NCBI RefSeq assembly: GCF_001425265.1
Contig: NZ_LMEC01000011.1
Span: forward strand, 559,585-623,584
Origin: Massilia sp. Root418
GTDB taxonomy: Bacteria > Pseudomonadota > Gammaproteobacteria > Burkholderiales > Burkholderiaceae_D
Direction of reading: 5' to 3'
Length of the DNA stretch: 64,000 nt
This document shows, one piece after another, positions 48,642-56,774 of the stretch. How positions within the stretch are numbered: the first letter of the stretch is position 1; each line of letters begins with the position of its first letter. The notes beneath the pieces are model-generated. The model did not search any database. It saw only the letters and a program-made list of their open reading frames with translations, and was not told the origin of the DNA. The translations under genes were made by a program, and so were the position numbers.

Positions 48642-50393
48642 ATGAAAAAGACAACCATAGCGGCCGCGCTGGCCTTGGTGCTGAGCGCCGGGGCCGGCGC
48701 TCAAACCACGCCAACCTCGTCGGTCGACCAGTCGGGCGGCGCCTCCGCCAACGATAGCGCCAGCGCCAACCAGGACAACAGCACCAACAAGGGTAACGAC
48801 AACCGCAGCAACAATAACAATAATAACAACAGCAGCTCCGGCGCCGCGCGCGCGGCCGCCAGCGGCGCGGCGGCGGCCAACAACGGGGCCACCGCGACAT
48901 CGAATCTGAGCAACTCCTTCAACACGTCGTCCGCCACGGCCACCAGCGCACTGACTGGCTCGGTGACGGGCAACGCGATCCAGAACATCGGCAACACCGC
49001 CAGCAATGGCGGTAACGCCAATGGCGGCGCGGGCGCGGGCGCGGCCGGGGGCAATGCCCTGGGCGGCCTGGCTGCAGGCAGGGGCGGCGCGGGCGCGAAT
49101 GCCGGCAGCGGCAACGGCGCGGCCGGCGGCGTCGGCGGCACGGCCAGCAACGGCAGCGCCAGCAACGGCAGCGCGGCAAGCGGCACCGCCAACGGCGGCA
49201 TGGGCGGCGCGGGCGGCCTGGCCAGCGGCGCCAGCAGCGGGTTCGCGGGTGCCGGCGGCAGCGGTGGCGCGGGCGGCGCAGGCGGCGAGGGCGGCAGCGG
49301 CACGGGTGGCAGCGGCGGCATGGGCGGCGCCAGCGGCGCAGGCGGCGCGGCGGCGGGCGGCGCGGGCGGCAATGCGGACGGCGGCAACGGCGGGCGCACC
49401 GGCATGGCCATGGGCAGCGCCGGTGGCAACGGCGGCAATAACGGGCCGACCACCGGCGGCGCGGGCGCGGCCGGGGGCAGCGGCGGCAGCGGCGGCAGGG
49501 GCGCGGCCGGCGGCGCGTCGGCCAGCGGCGCGGCCTCGGCCTCGGCCTCCTCGTCCACCGGTGCCAGCAGCACTGGCGCGGCCAGTGCCAGCAACGGCAA
49601 TAACTTCGGCATGCCGGGCGGCGCGCCGGTGCCATCCACCTCGACGGGCGGCGCGCAGAGCGCCGGCGCCACCAGCGGCAACGCCACCGGCGGCACTGCA
49701 GGCACCGGCGATAGCGGGGCCAATTCCGGCGCCAGCACGGCAGGCACCGGCGGCGGCGGCGCGGCCGGCGGCAGCGGCGGCGCAGGCGCGGCCGGCGGCG
49801 AAGCGGGCGGCACGGCCGGCAACGGTGCGGCAGGCGGCAGCAACGCCAGCGGCAACGGCGGCGCGGGCGCGGGCCTGGCCAGCACCGGCGGCGCTGCCAC
49901 GGCAGGCAGCAGCGGCGCCGCAGGCAGCGGCGCGGCCGGCGGCAACGGCTCCAGCTCGGGCGGCGCGGGCGCGGGCGGCGCGGCCGGCGGCAGCGGCGGC
50001 AGCAGCGGCGCTGCGTCGAATGCGGGCGGCGCTGGTGCCGCGGGCGGCGCGGCCAGCAGCGGCATGGCCAGCAATGGTGATCCAAGCAACGGCAGCGCCA
50101 CGGCCGGCAACGGCGGCGCGGGCGGCAGCAGCGGCGGCGGCAACAGCGGCGGCGCGGGCGGCAGCGGCGGCACCAACAGCGGCGGCAGCGCCACCGGCGG
50201 TGCGGGCGCGGCCGGCACGGGCGGCATGGGCGGCACCAACAGCGTGAACGCAGGCACGTTCAACATGTCCAACACCATGAGCAACGTCGGGCAGTCGGCG
50301 GCGGGCATCATGGTGGTCAGCCAGAACAACGGCTTCTCCTCGCTGATACAGCAAAGCGTCAACGTCCAGGCCAACCTGGCAGTGGGCAAGTAG
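48642..50393 (+). CDS. Gly/Ala/Ser/Asn-rich exported protein, putative fibre subunit
   Basis: 583 residues. A clear signal peptide (MKKTTIAAALALVLSAGAGA) precedes an Asn/Ser-rich region with seven Asn in a row (57-63), then NSFNTSSATATSALTGSVTG and NAIQNIGNTASNGGNANG. From ~125 to ~530 it is almost pure Gly, Ala, Ser, Asn and Thr in short irregular repeats (GGAGGSGG-like) with hardly any charged or hydrophobic residues and no cysteine. The C-terminal ~50 residues regain ordinary composition: FNMSNTMSNVGQSAAGIMVV followed by SQNNGFSSLIQQSVNVQANL. Composition and operon suggest a self-assembling surface fibre or adhesin; it lacks the spaced Gln/Asn repeats of Pseudomonas FapC as I know them. 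Confidence 0.75.
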   Translation: MKKTTIAAALALVLSAGAGAQTTPTSSVDQSGGASANDSASANQDNSTNKGNDNRSNNNNNNNSSSGAARAAASGAAAANNGATATSNLSNSFNTSSATATSALTGSVTGNAIQNIGNTASNGGNANGGAGAGAAGGNALGGLAAGRGGAGANAGSGNGAAGGVGGTASNGSASNGSAASGTANGGMGGAGGLASGASSGFAGAGGSGGAGGAGGEGGSGTGGSGGMGGASGAGGAAAGGAGGNADGGNGGRTGMAMGSAGGNGGNNGPTTGGAGAAGGSGGSGGRGAAGGASASGAASASASSSTGASSTGAASASNGNNFGMPGGAPVPSTSTGGAQSAGATSGNATGGTAGTGDSGANSGASTAGTGGGGAAGGSGGAGAAGGEAGGTAGNGAAGGSNASGNGGAGAGLASTGGAATAGSSGAAGSGAAGGNGSSSGGAGAGGAAGGSGGSSGAASNAGGAGAAGGAASSGMASNGDPSNGSATAGNGGAGGSSGGGNSGGAGGSGGTNSGGSATGGAGAAGTGGMGGTNSVNAGTFNMSNTMSNVGQSAAGIMVVSQNNGFSSLIQQSVNVQANLAVGK

Positions 50394-50413
50394 ATCCGAT
50401 GCAGTAGTGCCAG

Positions 50414-50445
50414 GGCGGTCCGGCTGCGCTGTGCGCCGGACCGCC
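50414..50445 (+). terminator. Strong intra-operon hairpin after the fibre gene
   Basis: GGCGGTCCGGC and GCCGGACCGCC are perfect 11-bp arms around a ten-base loop, 20 bases after the fibre-gene stop, followed by only two T. It likely works as a partial terminator or 3' stabiliser, giving more fibre-gene mRNA than downstream mRNA. Confidence 0.6.
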
Positions 50446-50472
50446 TTGCGCAGGTTCCGACTGGAGGACACC

Positions 50473-50913
50473 ATGCTTGTAACGACTTACTGCCGGCTCG
50501 CTGCCGGCCTGGCCGCCGCGCTGGCGGCGCTGCCGGCGGCAGCATCGCCGCCGGCGCCTTGCAGCGCCTCGTGCGCGGCCGCGGCCCCGGACGCCGCGCC
50601 CGCCGCAGTCGCGGCGCTGCCGGCGCGCGCTCCGGCGGCGCCCGGCACGCCGCGCAAGGCCGGCTTCGCCGCCGCCGTCCAGCAGGATGACGGACGCCTT
50701 GAGCAATTGCGCGGCGGCGCCGACACCGTCTGGAACGACATGAAGCTGAGCGGCACGGTGGGCGCCAACACGGCCTTGAACGTGGTCACCGGCGCCAATC
50801 TCATCAGCGATGGCGCTTTCGCCAACGCCGCCGGCCTGCCCACGGTGATACAGAATTCCGGCGCCAACGTGCTGATACAGAACGCCACCATCGTCAACGT
50901 GCAGTTCCGATGA
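50473..50913 (+). CDS. Small exported protein with RGG motif, fap-like cluster
   Basis: 146 residues. A signal peptide (LAAGLAAALAALPAAAS) is followed by an Ala/Pro-rich segment to ~65. Then comes DDGRLEQLRGG (72-82) and a polar, beta-prone domain, KLSGTVGANTALNVVTGANL and GLPTVIQNSGANVLIQNATI, ending VNVQFR. The segment before GG has Leu at positions -4 and -7, as in double-glycine leaders cut by C39 peptidases. The QNSGANVLIQN pattern echoes the C-terminus of the large protein (SQNNGFSSLIQQ), so it may be a minor subunit or nucleator. Start follows GGAGGAC; its stop overlaps the peptidase start (ATGA). Confidence 0.7.
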   Translation: MLVTTYCRLAAGLAAALAALPAAASPPAPCSASCAAAAPDAAPAAVAALPARAPAAPGTPRKAGFAAAVQQDDGRLEQLRGGADTVWNDMKLSGTVGANTALNVVTGANLISDGAFANAAGLPTVIQNSGANVLIQNATIVNVQFR

Positions 50914-51611
50914 GCGCGCTGCTTGCTCTGCTGGTGTGGCTGCTGTGCCCGCTGCTGCTGGCGCTGCCCGGCACGCTGCGCCCGTGCGCGGCGGCCGAGG
51001 TGCCGGGGCTGGGCGGCGCCGGCATGACGGTGCGCGTGACCAGCCTGAAGGAAGCGCGCTTCAGTTCCACCATCCGGCAGCAGTTCGACTTCAGCTGCGG
51101 CTCGGCGGCGCTGGCCACCATGCTGACCTACCACTACGGCTACGCGCTCACCGAGCAGCAGGCCTTCGAGGAGATGTACCGCCACGGCGACCAGCAGAAG
51201 ATCCGCCGCGAAGGCTTCTCGCTGCTCGACATCAAACGCTTCCTGGAGCGGCGCGATTTTCGGGCGGACGGGTTTGCGCTGCCGCTGGAGAAGCTGCGCG
51301 AGGAAGGCTTTCCCGCCATCGTGCTGCTGGAGGAGAACGGCTACCACCATTTCGTGGTCGTCAAGGGCGTCGACGAGAGCCGCGTGCTGATCGGCGATCC
51401 GGCCGGCGGCACCCGTGCGATGAGCCGCGCCAGGTTCGAGGCGCTGTGGCGCAGCAAGCTGCTGTTCGTGATCCACGCGGCGCCGCGGCAGGCGCAATTC
51501 AACGCGCCGTCCGAATGGCGCCTGGCGCCGCGCGCCTTGCTGGGCGGCGCGGTGCCGCGCGAGAGCCTGTCCACGCTGACCATGCCCAAGCACGGCCTGG
51601 GCGACCATTAG
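50910..51611 (+). CDS. Periplasmic C39 family peptidase (FapD-like)
   Basis: 233 residues with an N-terminal signal or anchor (MSALLALLVWLLCPLLLALP). The papain-like C39 fold has all catalytic residues: oxyanion Gln and Cys in RQQFDFSCGSAALATML (Q57, C63), His in NGYHHFVVVKG and Asp in VLIGDPAGG (D163). It carries no ABC transporter or membrane domain, unlike bacteriocin exporters, and its sequence and position resemble FapD of the functional amyloid system. It is expected to cleave after double glycines in the periplasm; both small proteins of this cluster carry such a motif. Confidence 0.85.
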   Translation: MSALLALLVWLLCPLLLALPGTLRPCAAAEVPGLGGAGMTVRVTSLKEARFSSTIRQQFDFSCGSAALATMLTYHYGYALTEQQAFEEMYRHGDQQKIRREGFSLLDIKRFLERRDFRADGFALPLEKLREEGFPAIVLLEENGYHHFVVVKGVDESRVLIGDPAGGTRAMSRARFEALWRSKLLFVIHAAPRQAQFNAPSEWRLAPRALLGGAVPRESLSTLTMPKHGLGDH

Positions 51612-51626
51612 ACAAAAGGAGGCGCC

Positions 51627-52103
51627 ATGCGCCACATCGGATGGTATCTGGCCCTGCTGGCCGCCGCCCCGGCCGGCACGCAAGCCGCGCCGCCGGGCTG
51701 GCAGCCGGTGGCGGACACGCTGCTGGACGGCATGCGCGGCGGGCTGGACATCGGCCAGGGCCAGGGGCTGGCGGTGTCGCTCGGCATAGAGCGGCTGGTG
51801 TCGGTCAATGGCAGCACTGTCTCCAGCACCAGCGCCAGCTTCAGCATCGGCATGGCGGCCGCGCCGCAGGGCGCGCCGTCGGCCGGCTACACGCTGGTGC
51901 AGAACGGCGCCGGCAACCTGGCACTGACAGCGGCGATGCCCAACGCGCTGGGCGGACTGGTGCTGCAAAACAGCGCCAACGACCAGCTGCTGCGCAGCCA
52001 GACCACCATCAGCGCCTCGGTCAATAGCCTGGCGGCGCTGCGCGGCATGAATTTGGAAGGCAGCCTGCGCCAGGCCCTGGCGTACGTAGTCGGGGCGCGC
52101 TGA
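51627..52103 (+). CDS. Second small exported protein with RGG motif, fap-like cluster
   Basis: 158 residues. A signal peptide (IGWYLALLAAAPAGTQA) is followed after only ~10 residues by PVADTLLDGMRGG (27-39). Val, Leu and Met occupy positions -12, -7 and -4 before the second glycine, which is the pattern of double-glycine leaders. The remainder (DIGQGQGLAVSLGIERLVSV, then SGSTVSSTS-like VNGSTVSSTSASFSIG, ending RQALAYVVGAR) is beta-prone and polar. Motif LDGMRGG with LGIERLVSVNG is one I associate with small proteins of this kind of cluster, without known function. AAAGGAGG precedes the start, 15 bases after the peptidase gene. Confidence 0.7.
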   Translation: MRHIGWYLALLAAAPAGTQAAPPGWQPVADTLLDGMRGGLDIGQGQGLAVSLGIERLVSVNGSTVSSTSASFSIGMAAAPQGAPSAGYTLVQNGAGNLALTAAMPNALGGLVLQNSANDQLLRSQTTISASVNSLAALRGMNLEGSLRQALAYVVGAR

Positions 52104-52131
52104 CGTCCCGCCACAAGAAAGGACGTCCATC

Positions 52132-53406
52132 ATGGCAGTCTCCCACCAGCTGTGCCTCGGCGCAGCATCGCTGCTGTTTGCCGGCGGCGCAGTGTCAGGC
52201 CAGGACCATGAAGCGCCGGTGGCCGAGATGGCGGCGCGGCTGGAGGCCATGAAGCGCGAGCTGGACGAGCAGCGCCGGCTGCTGCAGCAATTGACGGCCC
52301 AGGTGGCGCGGCAGGCGGAGCAGCTGCAGGCGCTGCAGCCGCCGTGGCAGCCCGGCCAGCAGCCCGCAGGGCAGCCGGTGCTGGCCGAGCGGCGCGGCGC
52401 GGGCGGGCAGCCGCAGCCCGTGGGGCAGGCGCCAGCCGGCGACAGCCGGCCGCCGGAAGTGGCGCCGCTGTTCGAGCAGCCCGGCGTGCTGACGGCCAAG
52501 GGCCACGCGGTGCTGGAGCCCTCGCTGCAGTTCGGCTACTCGTCCAGCAACCGCGTGGCGCTGGTTGGCTACACCATCATTCCGGCGCTGCTGATCGGCC
52601 TGGTGGATGTGCGCGAGATCAAGCGCAACACGCTGACGGCGGCGCTGACCGGGCGCTATGGGCTGGACAGCCGCACCGAGGCCGAGATCAAGCTGCCCTA
52701 TGTTTACCGGTCCGATACCACCCTGAGCCGCGAGCTGTTTACCGGCACGGCGGTGGACCGCGTGTTCGGCACCAGCGGGCGCGGGGTGGGCGACGTGGAA
52801 GTGGCGCTGCGGCGCCAGCTCAACGACGGCGGTCCGGACCAGGCCTATTACGTGGGTGGCCTGCGCCTGAAGACGCGCACCGGGCGCGACCCGTTCGAGG
52901 TCGTTACCGACTGCACGCAGCGCTGCGTGGGCAGCAACGCCTCCGGCACCGGCCTGCCGCTGGACCTGCCCACCGGCTCCGGCTTTTACGCCGTGCAGCC
53001 GAGCCTGACCTGGCTGTTCCCGTCCGATCCGGCGGTGTTCTTCGGCAGCATCAGCTATCTGCACAACGTCAAGCGCAAGAATGTCTCGCGCCGCGTGCTG
53101 AACGGCGAGATGGAAGCGCTGGGCACCGTGGCGCCGGGCGGCGTGCTGGGCATCAACTTCGGCATGGGCCTGGCCTTGAACGAGAAAGCCTCGCTCAGCC
53201 TGGGCTATGACCACAGCTCGATCGCCCGCACGCGCCAGAACGGGGCACCGGTGCCGGCTTCGGTGCGCACCCAGCTCGGCACCCTGGTGACCGGCTTCTC
53301 CTACCGCTTCAACGCCAGGCGCTCCATCAGCGTGGCGGTGGGCGCCGGGCTGACGCGCGATACGCCGGACGTATCGCTGTCGGTACGGATGCCGATCACG
53401 TTCTGA
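52132..53406 (+). CDS. Outer-membrane barrel with N-terminal coiled coil (FapF-like)
   Basis: 424 residues. After a signal peptide a coiled coil runs from about 28 to 68 (AEMAARLEAMKRELDEQRRL and AQVARQAEQLQALQ), followed by a Pro/Gly/Gln-rich linker to ~105. The remaining ~310 residues alternate in amphipathic strands and end in the aromatic Phe (VSLSVRMPITF) expected for an outer-membrane barrel. A coiled-coil plug in front of a barrel is the architecture of FapF, the secretion pore for functional amyloid. It is the last gene of the cluster, so it is the likely exit channel for the fibre protein. Confidence 0.82.
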   Translation: MAVSHQLCLGAASLLFAGGAVSGQDHEAPVAEMAARLEAMKRELDEQRRLLQQLTAQVARQAEQLQALQPPWQPGQQPAGQPVLAERRGAGGQPQPVGQAPAGDSRPPEVAPLFEQPGVLTAKGHAVLEPSLQFGYSSSNRVALVGYTIIPALLIGLVDVREIKRNTLTAALTGRYGLDSRTEAEIKLPYVYRSDTTLSRELFTGTAVDRVFGTSGRGVGDVEVALRRQLNDGGPDQAYYVGGLRLKTRTGRDPFEVVTDCTQRCVGSNASGTGLPLDLPTGSGFYAVQPSLTWLFPSDPAVFFGSISYLHNVKRKNVSRRVLNGEMEALGTVAPGGVLGINFGMGLALNEKASLSLGYDHSSIARTRQNGAPVPASVRTQLGTLVTGFSYRFNARRSISVAVGAGLTRDTPDVSLSVRMPITF

Positions 53407-53490
53407 AACGCCGCGCGCGCATTTCATCGGCAGGCATAATCTGGTAAGGTGCCCTTCCTAAAGGCGCCTCGCCTGCTCTCGCGCGCAATC

Positions 53491-54756
53491 ATGAACCATA
53501 CTGAATTTCTCGTTTTGCTGGCGCTGGGCGCCGTCCTGCTGGTGCTGCAGATCCTGGCCTTGCTGCGCGGGCGCAGCCAGGGCGGCGGCCACGCCGAACT
53601 GGCGTCCCATATCGAACGGGTGGAGCGCGAGGTGCGCATGCAGCTGCAGGCCACGGCGCAGGCCTCGCGCCAGGAGATGGGGCAGACCCTGGCGCAGTCG
53701 CACGCGGCCACGGTGCAGCAGCTGGACGGCATGCGCCGCCAGATCGAGGTGCTGACCGAATCCAACGCGCGGCGCCTGCTGGAAGTGCGCGCCACCCTGG
53801 AAGTGAAGATGCGCGAGCTGCAAACCGACAACGGCGCGCGGCTGGAGGAAATGCGCAAGACGGTGGACGAGAAGCTGCACGCCACGCTGGAGGCGCGCCT
53901 GAGCGCGTCGTTCCAGCAGGTGTCCGAGCGGCTGGAGCGGGTGCACCAGGGCCTGGGCGAGATGCAGCTGCTGGCGCAGGGCGTCGGCGACCTGAAGCGG
54001 GTGCTCACCAATGTGAAAACGCGCGGCACCTGGGGCGAAGTGCAGCTGGAAATGCTGCTGGAGCAGGTGCTCACGCCGGACCAGTACGCCAAGAACGTGG
54101 AAACCGTGGCGGGCAGCAATGCGCGCGTGGAATTCGCGCTCAAGCTGCCGGGCCAGGTGGCGGGCGGGGCGCCGGTGTGGATGCCGATCGACGCCAAGTT
54201 CCCCAAGGAGCAGTACGAGCGCCTGCTGGAAGCGGCCGAGCGGGCCGACGCGGAAGGCGTGGCGACTGCCGGGCGCGAGCTGGAGCGCGCCGTGCGCGGC
54301 GAGGCCAAGACCATCGCCGACAAATACCTGGCGCCGCCGCAGACCACCGATTTCGCCATCCTGTTCCTGCCCACCGAGGGCTTGTATGCGGAAGTGATGC
54401 GCCGGCCGGGCTTGGCCGACGACTTGCAGCGCGTGAACCGGGTCAGCATTGCCGGGCCGTCTACCCTGATGGCGCTGCTGAACAGTTTGCAGATGGGCTT
54501 CCGCACGCTGGCGCTGGAGAAGCGCTCGTCCGAAGTGTGGCAGGTGCTGGGGGCGGTGAAGACCGAGTTCGGCAAGTTTGGCGACGTGCTGGCGGCCACC
54601 AAGCTGACCCTGGAAAAGGCGGCGCGCAACATTGAAACGGCCGAAGTGCGCAGCCGCCAGATGGCGCGCAAGCTGAAGACCGTGGAAGCGCTGCCCAGTG
54701 AAGCGGCGCAGCTGATGCTGGGGCCTGATGCCGATTACGACCCGTCCGATCCGTGA
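53491..54756 (+). CDS. rmuC: DNA recombination protein RmuC
   Basis: 421 residues. A single N-terminal membrane helix (FLVLLALGAVLLVLQILALL) is followed by a long coiled coil (about 45-165) and the PD-(D/E)XK-like RmuC domain: GVGDLKRVLTNVKTRGTWGE, MPIDAKFPKEQYERLL with the nuclease-fold Asp and Lys, and DFAILFLPTEGLYAEV. RmuC limits inversion of short repeats in E. coli. The ATG at 53491 is preferred because it directly precedes the membrane helix; a GTG 14 codons earlier is possible, and neither has a strong ribosome site. Confidence 0.93.
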   Translation: MNHTEFLVLLALGAVLLVLQILALLRGRSQGGGHAELASHIERVEREVRMQLQATAQASRQEMGQTLAQSHAATVQQLDGMRRQIEVLTESNARRLLEVRATLEVKMRELQTDNGARLEEMRKTVDEKLHATLEARLSASFQQVSERLERVHQGLGEMQLLAQGVGDLKRVLTNVKTRGTWGEVQLEMLLEQVLTPDQYAKNVETVAGSNARVEFALKLPGQVAGGAPVWMPIDAKFPKEQYERLLEAAERADAEGVATAGRELERAVRGEAKTIADKYLAPPQTTDFAILFLPTEGLYAEVMRRPGLADDLQRVNRVSIAGPSTLMALLNSLQMGFRTLALEKRSSEVWQVLGAVKTEFGKFGDVLAATKLTLEKAARNIETAEVRSRQMARKLKTVEALPSEAAQLMLGPDADYDPSDP

Positions 54757-54770
54757 GTTTCGGGCGCGCA

Positions 54771-54856
54771 GGCATGGCGGGTTACGCCGCCCTGTGCTTA
54801 CTGCCGCGGCCCCGTAGGGCGGGTTAGCGGCCGCAGGCTGCGTAACCCGCCATGCC
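54771..54856. repeat. GGCGGGTTA-type intergenic palindromic repeat, copy C
   Basis: Outer arms GGCATGGCGGGTTACG (54771-54786) and CGTAACCCGCCATGCC (54841-54856) are 16-bp perfect complements. Inside is a further GTAGGGCGGGTTAGCGGCCG element. It fills the gap between the convergent rmuC and mobA-moeA genes and overlaps the region just before the moeA stop. Confidence 0.85.
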
Positions 54857-54859
54857 CGC

Positions 54860-56767
54860 TCACACCAGCCCCTCAAACAGCACCACATCCAGCAGGTCGC
54901 CCGGCGCCGCGTCGCCCTGGCTGGCCGGCAGCACCACCATGCAATTGGCCTCCGACATGGAGCGCAAAATGCCCGAGCCCTGCGCGCCGGTGATGCGCAC
55001 TTCCTGCTCGCCCTTGCCGTTCACCGTCACGATGCCGCGCTGGTATTCGGTGCGCCCCGGCTTCTTGCGGATGGCTGCCGCGCTGCGCGCGCGCATCACC
55101 GGCAGCGCCTGCTGTGCCGCGTCCGCGCCCATCATCTGCAGCAGGGCGCCGCGCGCGAAGAAGTAGAACGCCACCATGGCCGCCACCGGATTGCCCGGCA
55201 GGCCGAACAGCAGCGCGCTGCGCCCGCCCGACGCGATGCGGCCGAAGGCCATCGGCCGCCCGGGCCGCATTTCCATCTTCCAGAACGCCACGTCGCCCAG
55301 CTCGGCCATGATCTGGCGGATGTAATCGGCCGCCCCGGCCGACACGCCGCCCGTGGTCAGCACCACGTCGGCCTGCTCGCACGCCCTGCGCAGCGCGCCG
55401 CGCAGCGATTCCGGGTCGTCCTTCACGGTGCCCATGTCGATGGCTTCGCAGCCGAGCCGGCGCAGCATGCCGAACAGGGTGTAGCGGTTGCTGTCATAGA
55501 TGCTGCCCGCGTCCAGCGCCTCGCCCACCGAGCGCAGCTCGTCGCCGGTGGAGAAGTAGGCCACCCGCAGGCGGGTCTGCACCGCCACTTCGGCGATGCC
55601 CAGCGAGGCGATCAGGCCGAGGTCGGCCGGGCGTACGCGCTTGCCTTTGCGCAGGGCCGGCGCGCCTGCCGCCAGGTCTTCGCCACGGAAGCGGCGGTTG
55701 GCGCCGGGCGCGATGCTGCCGGCTGCCACGGTGACCTGGCCATCGGCCACGGCGGCGGCCAGTTCCTGCGGCAGCACGGTGTCCAGCCCGGCCGGCATGA
55801 CGGCGCCGGTCATGATGCGGATGCATTCGCCCGGGCCGGCCGCCACGGCGGCGGGATGGCCCGCGTACGCGGTGCCCACCACCTTCAGGGTAGTGGGCGC
55901 GTCCGCCGCCAGGTCCGCGCCGCGCAGCGCGTAGCCGTCCATGGCGGAATTGTCGTGCGCAGGCACGTCGATGGGGGAGATGATGTCGGCCGCCAGCACG
56001 CGGTCCAGCGCGCTGCGCAGTCCCACGCGCTCGGGCAACGAGGCCTGCGGCATTTGCTGCACCAGGCTGCGGATGATGGCCTGCGCCTGTTCCACCGGCA
56101 TGGCGTCCGGCGTGTAGCCGGCGGCAGCCGGGGCGCCGTGGCCGCGCGCGGCCAGCGCTTCCATGTCCTTCAGGTCGCCCAGTGTGTTGATGTTGCGGAA
56201 GGCGGCGCCGTCGCTGAACAGTACTTCGGCTACGCGCACCGATTTGTACCAGCCGTCCATGCGGCGCGCGCCGCTGTCGAGGTAGGCGGTGAGCTGCGGC
56301 AGCACGCTGGCTTTCATCAGGCTGAAGACGGGATGCACGCGCTGATAGCTGTCGCCGCTCTCGTCGGACTCGGTGGTGACGGCCACGGCCAGGTCGGCGT
56401 CCTGCTCTACCAGGGCGGCGTGCAGGCGCTCGGCCAGGTCGGCCGGCAGGAAGGGGGAGTCGCACGGCGCGGTGAGCAGCAGGGCGGTGCCGCAGCGGCG
56501 CAGCGCCGTCTGCAGGCCCGCCAGCGGGCCTTCGAAGCCAGCCAGTTCGTCGGCCCAGACCGGCACGCCCATGGCCTCGTAGATGCCCTGGTTGCGGTTG
56601 GCGCTGATGGCCACGCTGGCCACTTGCGGCGCCAGGCGCTGCAGCACATGGGCGGCCAGGGTGCTGCCGTGGAACGGTTGCAATCCTTTGTCGACGCGGC
56701 CCATGCGGGTGCCGCGTCCCCCGGCCAGGATCAAGCCGGTGATGCTGGCGGCAATGCTGTGATTCAC
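54860..56767 (-). CDS. Fused MobA-MoeA molybdenum cofactor enzyme
   Basis: A single open frame of 635 residues joins two enzymes normally encoded separately. Residues ~1-210 are MobA, which adds GMP to molybdopterin: ITGLILAGGRGTRMGRVDKG at the start and LTAPCDSPFLPADLAERL. After a linker with GHGAPAAAGYTPDAM, residues ~230-635 are MoeA, which inserts molybdate: AHDNSAMDGYALRGADL, RIMTGAVMPAGLDTVLPQE, LTTGGVSAGAADYIRQIM and FGLPGNPVAAMVAFYFFARG. The linker has a Met (MPVEQAQAI) where a separate MoeA could start, so internal initiation cannot be ruled out. Start is GTG at 56767 or TTG at 56773, which has GGGGG before it. It adjoins moaA. Confidence 0.88.
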   Translation of the reverse strand: MNHSIAASITGLILAGGRGTRMGRVDKGLQPFHGSTLAAHVLQRLAPQVASVAISANRNQGIYEAMGVPVWADELAGFEGPLAGLQTALRRCGTALLLTAPCDSPFLPADLAERLHAALVEQDADLAVAVTTESDESGDSYQRVHPVFSLMKASVLPQLTAYLDSGARRMDGWYKSVRVAEVLFSDGAAFRNINTLGDLKDMEALAARGHGAPAAAGYTPDAMPVEQAQAIIRSLVQQMPQASLPERVGLRSALDRVLAADIISPIDVPAHDNSAMDGYALRGADLAADAPTTLKVVGTAYAGHPAAVAAGPGECIRIMTGAVMPAGLDTVLPQELAAAVADGQVTVAAGSIAPGANRRFRGEDLAAGAPALRKGKRVRPADLGLIASLGIAEVAVQTRLRVAYFSTGDELRSVGEALDAGSIYDSNRYTLFGMLRRLGCEAIDMGTVKDDPESLRGALRRACEQADVVLTTGGVSAGAADYIRQIMAELGDVAFWKMEMRPGRPMAFGRIASGGRSALLFGLPGNPVAAMVAFYFFARGALLQMMGADAAQQALPVMRARSAAAIRKKPGRTEYQRGIVTVNGKGEQEVRITGAQGSGILRSMSEANCMVVLPASQGDAAPGDLLDVVLFEGLV

Positions 56768-56774
56768 GCTCAAA

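Noticed and set aside
49000..50250. Possible CRISPR-like or satellite repeats
   Set aside because: The repetition is short, irregular and in frame, coding for Gly/Ala/Ser; there are no constant repeats with unique spacers.
48701..50545. 614-codon open frame on the minus strand, rich in Pro and Ala
   Set aside because: It mirrors the Gly/Ala-rich gene on the plus strand; low-complexity GC codons leave the opposite strand without stops. It has no ribosome site or normal composition.
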